The position numbers and the translations under genes were made by a program. From positions 1 to 44,833 of the forward strand of contig SFMG01000014.1 of NCBI GenBank assembly GCA_004554455.1: a stretch of 44,833 bases of DNA, written 5' to 3'. The notes beneath the pieces are model-generated. The model was not told the DNA's origin, made no database searches, and was given only the letters and a program-made list of their open reading frames with translations. This document shows, in pieces, positions 24,292-33,052 of this stretch (the first letter of the stretch is position 1; each line of letters starts with the position of its first letter). The DNA is from Bacteroidales bacterium. Its GTDB lineage: Bacteria > Bacteroidota > Bacteroidia > Bacteroidales > UBA932.

Positions 24292-24798
24292 ATGAGTTAT
24301 ATACGTGTCCTCGACATATTGGAGGAGACGATGGCAGACGGCCCGGGGCTGAGGACTTCGATCTACTGCGCGGGCTGTCTTCATCATTGCCCCGGCTGTC
24401 ATAACCCCCAGTCCTGGGATATGGCGGGTGGCGTCCCTCGCAGTGTGGACGAACTGCTGGAGCTGATTCTCTCGGACGAGTTCAGCAATGTCACCTTTAC
24501 CGGAGGAGACCCCTTCTACCAGGCCGAGGCCTTCACCGAGCTGGCCCGCCGCATCAAGGAGAACAGCGACAAGACTATATGGTGCTACACCGGCTTCACC
24601 CTGGAGGAAATACAGGCGGACGGGCGTATGTCCGCAATGCTTCCCTATCTCGACGTGCTGGTGGACGGGCCTTTCATCCAGGCACTGCGTGACCCTGAGC
24701 TGCATTTCCGCGGCAGTTCAAACCAGAGGATAATCTATCTGAGGGAGCAGCCGGACGAAAGCGTCGCCGGGACGGTGCCTCTGGTGCCATATAAATGA
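24292..24798 (+). CDS. nrdG: Anaerobic ribonucleotide reductase activating protein
   Basis: A 168-residue radical SAM enzyme that installs the glycyl radical on NrdD using S-adenosylmethionine and a [4Fe-4S] cluster. The cluster motif CX3CX2C is C29-LHH-C33-PG-C36, after the typical DGPGLRTSIY lead. Later motifs TFTGGDPFYQ and VDGPF match NrdG. It is 6 nt downstream of nrdD. The following peptidase gene has its own promoter. Confidence 0.97.
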   Translation: MSYIRVLDILEETMADGPGLRTSIYCAGCLHHCPGCHNPQSWDMAGGVPRSVDELLELILSDEFSNVTFTGGDPFYQAEAFTELARRIKENSDKTIWCYTGFTLEEIQADGRMSAMLPYLDVLVDGPFIQALRDPELHFRGSSNQRIIYLREQPDESVAGTVPLVPYK

Positions 24799-24825
24799 CA
24801 CTCTCCGACTGAACGAAGTTTTTCG

Positions 24826-24833
24826 TATATTTG
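24826..24833 (+). promoter_or_regulatory. -7 box TATATTTG for the DAP operon
   Basis: Exact TAnnTTTG match ending 6 nt before the ATG at 24840. The predicted transcript for the eight-gene cluster would start at or next to the initiation codon. Confidence 0.65.
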
Positions 24834-24839
24834 CAGGCT

Positions 24840-25901
24840 ATGGACTTTCAGTTTTTCAGACGCTTGCTGGATACGGACTCCACTTCCGGAAAGGAAAGGG
24901 AGTTCGCGCTTGCGCTTGCATCGGAGCTGCCTGAACTCTTCGCAAAGGATGGGGCGAGACCGCAGCTGGATGTGATGGAGGTCGGGGACGGCAGTCTGAA
25001 CCTGCTTTTCAGCTGGGGCAGGCCGGAGCTGGTCTTCTGCACGCATCTGGACACGGTCCCTCCGTATATCGCGCCGCGCTTCCTGGACAGGGACGGGGTG
25101 GAATTGCCGCGGGGCCGTGAGAATGAAGCCGTAAAGGTTTGCGGCCGCGGATCCAACGATGCCAAGGGCCAGGCCTTCGCGATGATCGAGGCCTGCCGCC
25201 GCCTCGCCGCTGCCGGCAGGAGCGGTTTCGGACTGCTGCTGGTCAGCGGGGAGGAGACCGGTTCCTTCGGGGCCAAGGCCTTTGCCGCAGGCCCTTTCCG
25301 TGCACCCTATCTGATAGTGGGCGAGCCTACGGACAACGCGATGGTCAGCGCGAGCAAGGGCACCAAGGCCTATTCCGTACACATCGGGGGCCGGCGCTGC
25401 CATTCCGGATATCCGGAGCAGGGCGTGAGCGCGGTGGAGATCTTCCGCCGTTTCCTTGATGCCCTGGACGCTTCCGCTTTCCCGGAGGACGCGTTGCTGG
25501 GCAGGACCGTCTGGAACGTGGGGCGGCTCGTGAGCGACAATCCCCAGAACATTCTCAGCGATAGTCTGGATTTCAGGCTTTATTTCCGCACGACCTTTGC
25601 AAGTGACGCTGCGGTCTGCCGGCGTATGGAGGAACTGGGAGAGATGGACTTTGTCGAGGTCGAAGCCCTGGGTGGGGATGTCCCGAGGGAGTATATGACC
25701 CTGGAGGGTTTCCCGTCGGCACCAGTCAGCTTCGGCAGCGATGCGCCCCATCTGGACAACTTCGGAAAACGCGCGATTTTCGGACCGGGCAGCATACTCA
25801 GCGCCCACACGGACGGGGAGTATGTGCTGGTGGAGGACCTGCGTTATGCGGCAGAGGCCTATGTGGCTATGTATGAAAAAATTATAGACGGACATATATG
25901 A
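24840..25901 (+). CDS. M20-family deacylase, candidate succinyl-DAP desuccinylase
   Basis: A 353-residue zinc amidohydrolase of the ArgE/DapE/ACY1 family. Expected metal ligands are His69 and Asp71 (THLDTVPP), bridging Asp107 (GSNDAKG), Glu139 (the GEETG pair, with Glu138 as base), Glu162 (GEPT) and a late His in SAHTDGE. Sequence alone cannot separate DapE from ArgE. Position decides: it heads the operon carrying lysC, dapB, dapA, dapD, an aminotransferase and dapF, and supplies the one step (desuccinylation) otherwise missing. The ATG at 24840 is preferred over a TTG at 24831 that lies inside the promoter box. It overlaps lysC by 4 nt. Confidence 0.83.
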   Translation: MDFQFFRRLLDTDSTSGKEREFALALASELPELFAKDGARPQLDVMEVGDGSLNLLFSWGRPELVFCTHLDTVPPYIAPRFLDRDGVELPRGRENEAVKVCGRGSNDAKGQAFAMIEACRRLAAAGRSGFGLLLVSGEETGSFGAKAFAAGPFRAPYLIVGEPTDNAMVSASKGTKAYSVHIGGRRCHSGYPEQGVSAVEIFRRFLDALDASAFPEDALLGRTVWNVGRLVSDNPQNILSDSLDFRLYFRTTFASDAAVCRRMEELGEMDFVEVEALGGDVPREYMTLEGFPSAPVSFGSDAPHLDNFGKRAIFGPGSILSAHTDGEYVLVEDLRYAAEAYVAMYEKIIDGHI

Positions 25902-27265
25902 TAGTAATGAAATTCGGAGGCACCTCCGTAGGCAGCCGTGAAGCGGTCGAGAGGACGGTGGGCATAGTGCGGGGGAGGCTCCAGGAAAGACCGGTAGTAG
26001 TCGTGTCGGCAATGTCCAAGGTGACGGATATGCTCTATGCCATTTCCGACGCGCTCGAGGCGGGCGACAAGGACGCTGCCGACCTCGCTCTTGCCGAACT
26101 CAGGCAGAAGCATCTGGAGACGGCGGCCGCCCTGCTCCCTTCCGACCCGATATGGCGTGAGGAGGCCTACAGCCGCATTTCCGACATCTGCGACTCTCTG
26201 CAGAACTTCGCCGACGAGGTGATCGGGGGTCATCTGGAAATGGACAAGCGCCGCAAGGCGATAATAGACTCGAAGGGAGAGTACCTCTCCTCGAATATGA
26301 TATGCTGCTATATGAACTCGGTGGGCATACGCACCGAGTGGGTGGACGCGCGCGAGTTTATGCTCACGGACAACGACTACCTGCAGGGCGTTCCGGATAT
26401 GCACGAGATAGAGCGTCGCTGCCCGAAGGTGATAGACGCCGCATTCGCCGCTGCCGAGGCGGTCATAACCCAGGGCTTCGTCTGCAAGACGGCTGACGGC
26501 AGCGAGGGCGTGCTGGGCAGGGGCGGCTCCGACTACAGCGCTTCCATCATAGGAATGGCCATAGACGCGTCCAGGATCGAGATATGGACGGATGTGGACG
26601 GGGTCCAGAGCGCCGACCCGCGCAAGGTGAGCAACACCCGCCGCATCAGCCGCATTTCCTTCGAGGAGGCTGCGGAGATGGCTGCGTACGGGGCCAAGGT
26701 CCTCCATCCCAAGACCATAGAGCCGGCCGTGTCCAAGAATATACCCGTGATGGTGCTCAACTCGATGAATCCTGACGGCCAGGGCACCGTGATACTCCAG
26801 AGCGCCTTCATCGAGGATGGGGTGCGCTCGGTGTCCAGCAAGGAGAACATACGCCTGGTGCGGGTGAGCCAGCCGGTGATGACTGCGGTGTCGGAGCTGC
26901 TCACGGCCACTTTCGCAGCCCTCGCGGAAAGCCGCGTGAAGGTGGACCTGGTGAAGGTTACCCCGCGCGAACTGCTCTTCACGACGGATTCGACAGACTA
27001 CATTGCCGCCGCGGCGCAGCGCATATCCGCCTTTGCGAAGGTCAGCGTCGAAGACGGCTATGCGCAGATATCCGTTATTGGAAAGAATATCTCCGAACTC
27101 AAACTGGCTCTGAAGGCGGCGTCGGCCCAGCTGCGCAACAGCCCGCTGGCTTCCGTGGCCCAGAATGATTCGTATGTGAATATAAGTTTCGTGGTTCCGC
27201 GTGCCGGAGTCAGGGAAGACGTGCAGAAAATACACACTTATCTCTTCGGGAGGGAAGAAAGATGA
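25898..27265 (+). CDS. lysC: Aspartate kinase
   Basis: A 455-residue monofunctional aspartokinase, first step of the aspartate pathway. The kinase domain starts MKFGGTSVG and includes GRGGSDYSAS and TDVDGVQSADPRKV; two ACT domains fill about 310-450 and would bind a feedback effector, most likely lysine given the operon. No homoserine dehydrogenase is fused, unlike ThrA. The start overlaps the peptidase stop (ATGA), and its own stop overlaps the dapB start, so translation is coupled along the cluster. ATG at 25898 or the in-frame ATG 9 nt later are both possible. Confidence 0.95.
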   Translation: MIVMKFGGTSVGSREAVERTVGIVRGRLQERPVVVVSAMSKVTDMLYAISDALEAGDKDAADLALAELRQKHLETAAALLPSDPIWREEAYSRISDICDSLQNFADEVIGGHLEMDKRRKAIIDSKGEYLSSNMICCYMNSVGIRTEWVDAREFMLTDNDYLQGVPDMHEIERRCPKVIDAAFAAAEAVITQGFVCKTADGSEGVLGRGGSDYSASIIGMAIDASRIEIWTDVDGVQSADPRKVSNTRRISRISFEEAAEMAAYGAKVLHPKTIEPAVSKNIPVMVLNSMNPDGQGTVILQSAFIEDGVRSVSSKENIRLVRVSQPVMTAVSELLTATFAALAESRVKVDLVKVTPRELLFTTDSTDYIAAAAQRISAFAKVSVEDGYAQISVIGKNISELKLALKAASAQLRNSPLASVAQNDSYVNISFVVPRAGVREDVQKIHTYLFGREER

Positions 27266-27927
27266 AAGCGGTAATATCAGGATATGGAAAGATGGGGCAT
27301 CTGATCGAGGACGTGCTCCGTCGCAGAGGAATAGAATGTGCGGGCGCGACCGAGGACGTCGCCTCCTTCGACGATGCTGTCGCGAAGGACTGCGTATGCA
27401 TAGATTTCACCACTCCGGAGGCCTTCAGGGCCAATTATCCCGTGCTGGCGAAGAAATTCAAGGCCGTGGTGGTAGGCACTACGGGCTGGTATGACATCAA
27501 GGACGAAGTGATCGCCTGTTTCGAGAAGGCGGGGACCACTATGATCTGGTCCTCCAATTACTCCATAGGGGTGCTGGCCCTCTTCGCTGCGGTGGAGAAG
27601 GTGTCCGGCATACTGCGTGACAAGGGCTATGTGCCTGACATACACGAGATTCACCACATCCACAAACTCGATTCCCCGTCCGGGACGGCCAAGAGTCTCG
27701 CCTCCATCGTGGAGGAAGGGATGGGTGTGGAGCCAGAAATATCAGCGGAACGCATAGGGGAGGTGCCTGGTACCCACAGCGTGAGCTTCCTCAGCTCCTG
27801 CGACCGCCTTACTTTCACCCACGAGGCCTTCTCCCGCGAGGGTTTCGCCCAGGGAGCGGTGACCGCTGCCCTGATGACGGAAGGACTGGAGGGTGTTCAC
27901 GAATTCAAAAAACTCATACTTGAATGA
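27262..27927 (+). CDS. dapB: 4-hydroxy-tetrahydrodipicolinate reductase
   Basis: A 221-residue NAD(P)H-dependent reductase, slightly short for DapB (usually 240-270). Nucleotide-binding GYGKMG at 7-12; catalytic region EIHHIHKLDSPSGTAK with the paired His131/His132 and Lys135; FTTPEAF and GTTGW motifs are also present. It reduces the DapA product to tetrahydrodipicolinate. ATGA overlaps join it to lysC upstream and dapA downstream. Confidence 0.94.
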   Translation: MKAVISGYGKMGHLIEDVLRRRGIECAGATEDVASFDDAVAKDCVCIDFTTPEAFRANYPVLAKKFKAVVVGTTGWYDIKDEVIACFEKAGTTMIWSSNYSIGVLALFAAVEKVSGILRDKGYVPDIHEIHHIHKLDSPSGTAKSLASIVEEGMGVEPEISAERIGEVPGTHSVSFLSSCDRLTFTHEAFSREGFAQGAVTAALMTEGLEGVHEFKKLILE

Positions 27928-28814
27928 AGAGTCTAATGTTCAAGGGCTGCGGAACGGCCCTGGTTACCCCTTTCAGCGGGGGATATGTGAATCTTGACCG
28001 CTTTGCCTCCCTGGTTGACCGCCAGGTCGAAGCGGGGGTGGATTTCCTTGTGCCGCTCGGCACCACGGGAGAGACCCCCTGCCTGAGCGAGGAGGAAAGG
28101 CTGCAGCTTCTGGTGACGGCCAAGGAGCACTCTGCCGGCCGTCCGGTGATGGTGGGCGTGGGAACCAATTCCCTCGATGCCACCCTGCGCAATATACGTC
28201 AGATAGAGAATTATGGGGCGGATGCCTTCCTGGTCGTGGTGCCTTACTACAACAAGCCCACCCAGCAGGGACAGTACGAGTACTTCAGGGCCATAGCTGA
28301 AGCCAGCTCCAAGAGCATAGTCATCTATAACGTGCCCGGCCGTACTGGTGTGAATATGACAGCCGAGACCTGCCTGCGTCTCGCGGAAGAGGTGGAGAAC
28401 ATAGTAGCCGTGAAGGAGGCCTCGGGGAACTACGCCCAGATAAGCGAGATAATACGCAACCGTCCCGAGGGCTTCAGCGTGCTTTCCGGCAATGACAACG
28501 AGACACTTTCGCTTATGGCAACGGGTGCGGACGGCGTGATCAGCGTGGCTTCCAACCTGGTGCCGGCGGAGATGACTGCCCTTGTCAGGGCTATGCAGGA
28601 GGGCCGTCTCGACGAGGCCAGGCGCCTGAACTTCCGTCTTATGCCGCTCTTCAAGGGCTGCTTCATAGAGAGCAATCCTATCCCGGTGAAGGCGGGAATG
28701 GCCTCCCTCGGTCTCCTCGAAGACAGTCTGCGCCTCCCGCTGACCTCTGCAAGCGCCGCAACCAAAGCCGCAATGGAAGAAATATTGAAGGATTTGGATA
28801 TCCTTAAAAAATAA
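27924..28814 (+). CDS. dapA: 4-hydroxy-tetrahydrodipicolinate synthase
   Basis: A 296-residue TIM-barrel Schiff-base lyase condensing pyruvate with aspartate semialdehyde. Visible are GTTGETPCLS with the catalytic Thr pair, Tyr135 in YNVPGRTG, and the Schiff-base Lys164 in AVKEASG. Length is typical. It overlaps dapB by 4 nt and is separated from dapD by 9 nt. Aspartate semialdehyde dehydrogenase (asd), needed between LysC and DapA, is not in the window. Confidence 0.96.
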   Translation: MKSLMFKGCGTALVTPFSGGYVNLDRFASLVDRQVEAGVDFLVPLGTTGETPCLSEEERLQLLVTAKEHSAGRPVMVGVGTNSLDATLRNIRQIENYGADAFLVVVPYYNKPTQQGQYEYFRAIAEASSKSIVIYNVPGRTGVNMTAETCLRLAEEVENIVAVKEASGNYAQISEIIRNRPEGFSVLSGNDNETLSLMATGADGVISVASNLVPAEMTALVRAMQEGRLDEARRLNFRLMPLFKGCFIESNPIPVKAGMASLGLLEDSLRLPLTSASAATKAAMEEILKDLDILKK

Positions 28815-28823
28815 AAGGAAGAA

Positions 28824-29594
28824 ATGACAGAACTCGAGAAATTCAACGAAACCATAGCCGCTCTTGAGAACGGCAGCATACGCGTGGCCGAGAAGAAAGA
28901 CGGTCGCTGGCAGGTAAACAGCTGGGTCAAAGAGGTGATACTCAGTGGATTCCGCCTTGGAAAGATAGTGGATATGAGCCAGGGGCAGTTCAGTTTCCTG
29001 GACAAGGACACCTTCCCTACCCGCCGTTTCACCGAAGCCGACAGGGTGCGTCTGGTACCGGGCGGCAGCAGCGTGCGTCGCGGCGCTTACCTCGCTCCTT
29101 CGGTCATAGTGATGCCGCCTGCATATATAAACGTAGGCGCCTATGTCGATGAGGGCTCCATGGTTGACAGCCACGCCACCATCGGTTCCTGCGCCCAGGT
29201 CGGCAAGCACGTGCACGTCTCAGCCGCCGCTCAGATAGGCGGAGTGCTCGAGCCGGCCGGAGCCATGCCTACCATAGTTGAGGACGGCGCCTTCATTGGC
29301 GGCAACTGCGGCATATATGAAGGAACCATAGTGGGCGAGGGCGCAGTTCTGGCAAGTGGAGTGATAATCACTTCTGCCACAGCCATATACGATGCAACGA
29401 CGGGCGAATTCGTCCCCCGCAGCGAGGACGGGCGCGTCGTCGTGCCCGCCGGTGCCGTAGTCGTGTCGGGCAGCAAGCCTCTGACCCGCGGTGCCGCAGC
29501 CGGCAGCGGAGTGCAGCTCTACTGCCCGGTGATTGTGAAATACAGGGATGAGAAGACCGCCGCGTCGGTCAGGATGGAGGATCTGCTCAGATAG
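28824..29594 (+). CDS. dapD: Tetrahydrodipicolinate N-succinyltransferase
   Basis: A 256-residue left-handed beta-helix acyltransferase, a trimer that uses succinyl-CoA to open and succinylate tetrahydrodipicolinate. The E. coli-type DapD core is clear: RRGAYLAPSVIVMPPAYINV, GAYVDEGSMVDSHATIGSCA, IGGVLEP, and IIVTS-like turns with hexapeptide repeats. Its presence places this genome on the succinylase route rather than the one-step DapL aminotransferase or Ddh routes that many Bacteroidota use. The succinyl rather than acetyl choice rests on similarity to proteobacterial DapD and is fairly safe. Confidence 0.93.
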   Translation: MTELEKFNETIAALENGSIRVAEKKDGRWQVNSWVKEVILSGFRLGKIVDMSQGQFSFLDKDTFPTRRFTEADRVRLVPGGSSVRRGAYLAPSVIVMPPAYINVGAYVDEGSMVDSHATIGSCAQVGKHVHVSAAAQIGGVLEPAGAMPTIVEDGAFIGGNCGIYEGTIVGEGAVLASGVIITSATAIYDATTGEFVPRSEDGRVVVPAGAVVVSGSKPLTRGAAAGSGVQLYCPVIVKYRDEKTAASVRMEDLLR

Positions 29595-29597
29595 GAT

Positions 29598-30785
29598 ATG
29601 GCGGAAAGCATAGATTACAGCGGACGTTTCTCCGCAGACGTGGGCAATTTCTTCCGCTCTCCTGTGAGGGAAATCTTCAAGAGGGTGAAGCTCGACGAGA
29701 TCTATTCTTTCGCGGGCGGCTATCCCCATTCCTCTACCTTCCCTATGGAGGACATAAGGGAACTGTCTTCCCTTGTCATAGACCGTTACGGGGCCAAGGC
29801 CTTCCAGTACGGGGCTACACAGGGCGTCCCCGAGCTGCGTGAGGCTCTGGCCGCGCGCTATTCGGTTCCGGTGGACAGGGTTCAGATCAGCACCTCTTCC
29901 CAGCAGGGCATAGACGTGTGCACAAGGGTGCTTGTGGACCCGGGCGACGTGGTGCTCTGTTCGGCTCCCACCTACCTGGGAGCCCTGCAGTCCTTCCGCT
30001 CCTACAGGGCCGACGTCCGTTCCCTGGACTTCAACGCCCCGGATGTGGAGCAAAGGCTGGAGGCAATCGTTTCCGGAGGGGGACGCATCAAGTTCTGCTA
30101 TCTCATTCCAGACTTTCAGAATCCTTCGGGTGAAACGATGGACCTGGACTCGCGCCGCCGTCTGGTGGACCTGGCCCGCCGCTTCGATTTCCTCATAGTC
30201 GAGGACAGCCCCTACCGCGAACTGCGCTACGAAGGGGAGTCTGTGCCGACCATATACGGACTTGCGCCGGAAAGGACCATACACCTGGGTTCCTTCTCGA
30301 AAATCTTCGCTCCGGGCTTCCGCCTGGGCTGGATCATAGCCGACCCTGCCCTGCTGGACAGCATATATGTCTGCAAGCAGTCCCTGGACCTCTGCCCGCC
30401 TGTCTTCGACCAGTACCTGGCTGCGGAATTCCTGAGCTCCGGACGCCTGGACGCCAATCTCGTACGCAGCAAGGAACTCTACAGGAGCAAGCGGGACCAC
30501 CTGCTTTCGCTGCTGGAACGCTATATGCCCGAAGGAGTGAGCTGGACCCGTCCCGAGGGCGGTCTCTTCCTCTTCCTCACCCTGCCTGAGGGCTTCGATT
30601 CGGTGGCCTTCTACGACAGGGCGCTGGATGCCGGGGTGGCCTACGTCGCAGGTTCCTTCTTCTATGCGGACGGCAGCGGACGCAATACCATGAGACTCAA
30701 TTTCTCCTTCCTCGCCACAGAAAGGATGGAAGAGGGGATACGCATACTTTCAAAACTGCTTGGGGAGGAGCTGGAACGCCTGTGA
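29598..30785 (+). CDS. PLP-dependent aminotransferase, candidate succinyl-DAP aminotransferase
   Basis: A 395-residue fold-type I aminotransferase, similar to the MocR-like/2-aminoadipate group. PLP Lys235 is in GSFSKIFAPGFRLGW, the cofactor Asp in EDSPYREL, and NPSG is present near residue 177. Placed 3 nt after dapD and overlapping dapF by 4 nt (GTGA), it most likely converts N-succinyl-2-amino-6-ketopimelate to N-succinyl-LL-DAP (DapC role). This is inference: it does not resemble the usual ArgD-type DapC closely, and an aromatic or branched-chain aminotransferase role is possible. Confidence 0.82.
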   Translation: MAESIDYSGRFSADVGNFFRSPVREIFKRVKLDEIYSFAGGYPHSSTFPMEDIRELSSLVIDRYGAKAFQYGATQGVPELREALAARYSVPVDRVQISTSSQQGIDVCTRVLVDPGDVVLCSAPTYLGALQSFRSYRADVRSLDFNAPDVEQRLEAIVSGGGRIKFCYLIPDFQNPSGETMDLDSRRRLVDLARRFDFLIVEDSPYRELRYEGESVPTIYGLAPERTIHLGSFSKIFAPGFRLGWIIADPALLDSIYVCKQSLDLCPPVFDQYLAAEFLSSGRLDANLVRSKELYRSKRDHLLSLLERYMPEGVSWTRPEGGLFLFLTLPEGFDSVAFYDRALDAGVAYVAGSFFYADGSGRNTMRLNFSFLATERMEEGIRILSKLLGEELERL

Positions 30786-31624
30786 AAGCCTGGAAGTACA
30801 GCGGAGCCGGGAACAGCTTTGTCGTTCTGGACGGCCGCAGCTCGGACTGCTCCGGATACAGGGAGGCGCAGCGCATATCCGCTCTGTGTTCCGCCCACTC
30901 CACCGACGGTCTGATGATACTCTCGCCGGCCGAGGGCCTGGATTTCCGTATGGAATATTTCAATTCCGACGGCTCCGGTGGGATGATGTGCGGAAACGGC
31001 GGCCGCTGCATAGTCGCTTTCGCCGACCAGCTGGGCATAGAGCCCTCTGAGCCGGGACGCTATTCCTTCGTAGCGGCGGACGGCCTGCACACGGCGGTGG
31101 TCACGGAGCGCAACGGGGCTCTGAAGACCGTCTCCCTGCGTATGAAGGATGTCAAGGGGGCCGTGCGCTATCCTTGCCTGGATCCTATAGAAGGTGTCAG
31201 CGGCTGGTTTCTCGACACGGGTACCAGGCATTTCGTGATATTCGTGCCCGACGTGGAGGCCGTGGACGTGGAGGAACTGGGCTCCAGGGTGCGCCATCAT
31301 CCGACCTTCCTGCCCCAGGGCGTGAATGTGAATTTCGTGCAGCCGACCTCCTTCGGGATAAAGCTGCGTACCTTTGAAAAAGGCGTCGAGGCCGAGACCC
31401 TGGCCTGCGGCACCGGCATCGTGGCGTCAGCCCTTGCGGCATACGTCAGCGAGGCGGCCCCTGCCGTATCCATACGCATGGGCGGTCTGCGCAACTATAA
31501 TTACTGCGTGCAGGCCCGCAGAGACGAGCTTTCCGTGGATTTCAACACCGGCCTCGAAGGCTGGCTGGCCAGCGACGTCCATCTCACCGGCCCTGCCGAA
31601 CTTGTTGAGGAAATAGAAATATAA
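30782..31624 (+). CDS. dapF: Diaminopimelate epimerase
   Basis: A 280-residue PLP-independent racemase turning LL-DAP into meso-DAP for peptidoglycan and lysine. The two catalytic Cys lie in mirrored motifs: Cys70 in MMCGNGGRC and Cys209 in LACGTG. The N-terminus KAWKYSGAGNSFVVLDG is typical. The start is GTG at 30782, overlapping the aminotransferase stop by 4 nt; no ATG fits. The residue before Cys70 is Met rather than the usual Gln/Arg, a minor oddity. The lipoprotein gene follows after 6 nt. Confidence 0.95.
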   Translation: MKAWKYSGAGNSFVVLDGRSSDCSGYREAQRISALCSAHSTDGLMILSPAEGLDFRMEYFNSDGSGGMMCGNGGRCIVAFADQLGIEPSEPGRYSFVAADGLHTAVVTERNGALKTVSLRMKDVKGAVRYPCLDPIEGVSGWFLDTGTRHFVIFVPDVEAVDVEELGSRVRHHPTFLPQGVNVNFVQPTSFGIKLRTFEKGVEAETLACGTGIVASALAAYVSEAAPAVSIRMGGLRNYNYCVQARRDELSVDFNTGLEGWLASDVHLTGPAELVEEIEI

Positions 31625-31630
31625 GTATAT

Positions 31631-32413
31631 ATGAAAAAGTTTTTCGCTATTGCAAGCCTGGCCCTCGCGGCCGTATCCTGTCTGGATACCAATACCTTTT
31701 ATTACAATCAGAACGTGCTTGTCGCTTTCGACGAGCTGCTTTACGATGTGAACGGCAAGTGTGTCTTCGAGAGCGACGACCAGGAGTATCTGGCCAGTTC
31801 CTTCTATGACGGAGGCCTGAATTTCTACTGCAGGCTGGACAAGGACAAAAACTATCTCGGAGGCTTCAGCATTGCCCGTCTCTGCGACACTACCGTCTTC
31901 ACGCATCCGGCAAACGAAGCCTTCCCTCACTGCGTGGCCTATGGCCTGCCTGTTTCCAAGGACACCCTTTACAGGGCCAATGTCTATGCCGTCTATAGGG
32001 ACGAGGCAGACACTTCCAAGATGCCCAAGGTATCCACTTTCTTTGCCTTCGCCGATGCCGGCACCCTTGCACCGGTATCCGTGAAGGTGAACAATACCCT
32101 GGAGATGGTTGCCTCATCCTATGGGGCAGCCGGTTCCGAGCCCTTTGTCAAGGGCGACTGGGTGAAGGTACGCTTTACCGGTTACAAGGAAGGCGCCGTC
32201 ACCGGAACCGTCGATTGCAGCCTCTTCGACTGGACCGACGCCGACAAGAGGGAGGTCCTGAAAGAGTGGAAGACGGTGGAGCTGAAAGAACTCGGTCTGA
32301 TAGACCGCATGGACGTGAATGTCGTATCCAACAGGAGCGGCTTTCCTTGCTTCGTCTGTCTGGATGACCTGTGGATGACGCTTACCCTGGGTTCGAAGGA
32401 AGACTCTAAGTAA
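31631..32413 (+). CDS. DUF4465-like lipoprotein
   Basis: A 260-residue exported protein with lipobox AAVSC (Cys17), predicted to be surface or periplasmic. The C-terminal half resembles DUF4465, a Bacteroidota family: GDWVKVRFTGY, TGTVDCSLFDWT, and the end CFVCLDDLWMTL. DUF4465 proteins are often found as secreted or cell-surface beta-sandwich proteins; function is unknown. It is the last gene of the DAP operon, 6 nt after dapF, with no obvious link to lysine synthesis. The next promoter (rpsP) is only about 30 nt downstream, and I see no strong terminator. Confidence 0.72.
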   Translation: MKKFFAIASLALAAVSCLDTNTFYYNQNVLVAFDELLYDVNGKCVFESDDQEYLASSFYDGGLNFYCRLDKDKNYLGGFSIARLCDTTVFTHPANEAFPHCVAYGLPVSKDTLYRANVYAVYRDEADTSKMPKVSTFFAFADAGTLAPVSVKVNNTLEMVASSYGAAGSEPFVKGDWVKVRFTGYKEGAVTGTVDCSLFDWTDADKREVLKEWKTVELKELGLIDRMDVNVVSNRSGFPCFVCLDDLWMTLTLGSKEDSK

Positions 32414-32420
32414 GAATTAT

Positions 32421-32452
32421 TTGCAGAATACGGAGATTTATTTCTAAATTTG
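32421..32452 (+). promoter_or_regulatory. Promoter of rpsP-rimM: TTG (-33) and TAAATTTG (-7)
   Basis: TTG at 32421-32423 and TAAATTTG at 32445-32452 are 21 nt apart, close to the Bacteroidetes consensus. It predicts a 5' UTR of about 54 nt, A-rich before the ATG at 32513. Confidence 0.72.
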
Positions 32453-32512
32453 CACGCTTTTCTCGGGAAGAAAGGCACAGGTATATTAAAAACAATTAAA
32501 AACAGATTCACA

Positions 32513-33052
32513 ATGGCTGTTAAAATTCGTCTTCAGCGCCACGGAAAGAAGAATTTCGCATTCTTCCACATTGTTGTGGCCGACACCCGCGCACCTCGCG
32601 ACGGTCGTTACATCGAGCAGATCGGCTCTTACAACCCTAACACCAACCCTGCAACCATCATTCTGAACTCCGAGCGTGCACTCGCATGGCTCAATGTAGG
32701 TGCAGAGCCTTCACTGGTTGCCCGCAGGATACTCTCCTATGAGGGTGTGCTTCTCCGCAAGCACCTCCAGGGCGGTGTGGCAAAGGGTGCCCTCACCCAG
32801 GAGCAGGCTGATGCCAAGTTCGCTGCCTGGAAGGCCCAGAAGGATGCCAAGGTCGCAGCAAAGAAGGAAGGTCTGAGCAAGAACGCTGCCGCTGCTGCCA
32901 AGGCTGCCATCGAGGCTGAGGCAAAGGTAAATCAGGAAAGGGCTGAGGCCCTTGCAGCAAAGAAGGCTGAGGCCGAGGCTGCTGCTGCCGCTGCAAAGGC
33001 TGCCGAAGAGGCTGCCGCTGCCGAGGCTCCTGCCGAGAACGTCGAGGCATAA
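32513..33052 (+). CDS. rpsP: 30S ribosomal protein S16 with Ala/Lys-rich tail
   Basis: A 179-residue S16. The conserved domain is residues 1-80 (VKIRLQRHGKK, FFHIVVADTRAPRDG, YIEQIGSYNP). A tail of nearly 100 residues follows, built mainly from Ala, Lys and Glu, as in many Bacteroidota S16 proteins; it is likely helical and disordered on the ribosome surface. The ATG at 32513 gives the standard N-terminus; an upstream frame from 32450 would overlap the promoter. Codon use differs from neighbours (few ATA, many T-ending codons), consistent with high expression. Its stop overlaps the rimM start (TAATG). Confidence 0.97.
   Translation: MAVKIRLQRHGKKNFAFFHIVVADTRAPRDGRYIEQIGSYNPNTNPATIILNSERALAWLNVGAEPSLVARRILSYEGVLLRKHLQGGVAKGALTQEQADAKFAAWKAQKDAKVAAKKEGLSKNAAAAAKAAIEAEAKVNQERAEALAAKKAEAEAAAAAAKAAEEAAAAEAPAENVEA

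Noticed and set aside
22093..24705. An 870-residue antisense reading frame opposite nrdD and nrdG
   Set aside because: It mirrors the codon pattern of the real genes, crosses the nrdD/nrdG boundary, has low-complexity Val/Leu/Gly composition and no recognisable motif. Long antisense frames are expected in GC-rich DNA.
32450..32512. Upstream extension of S16
   Set aside because: It begins in the promoter -7 box and adds residues not found in S16 proteins.
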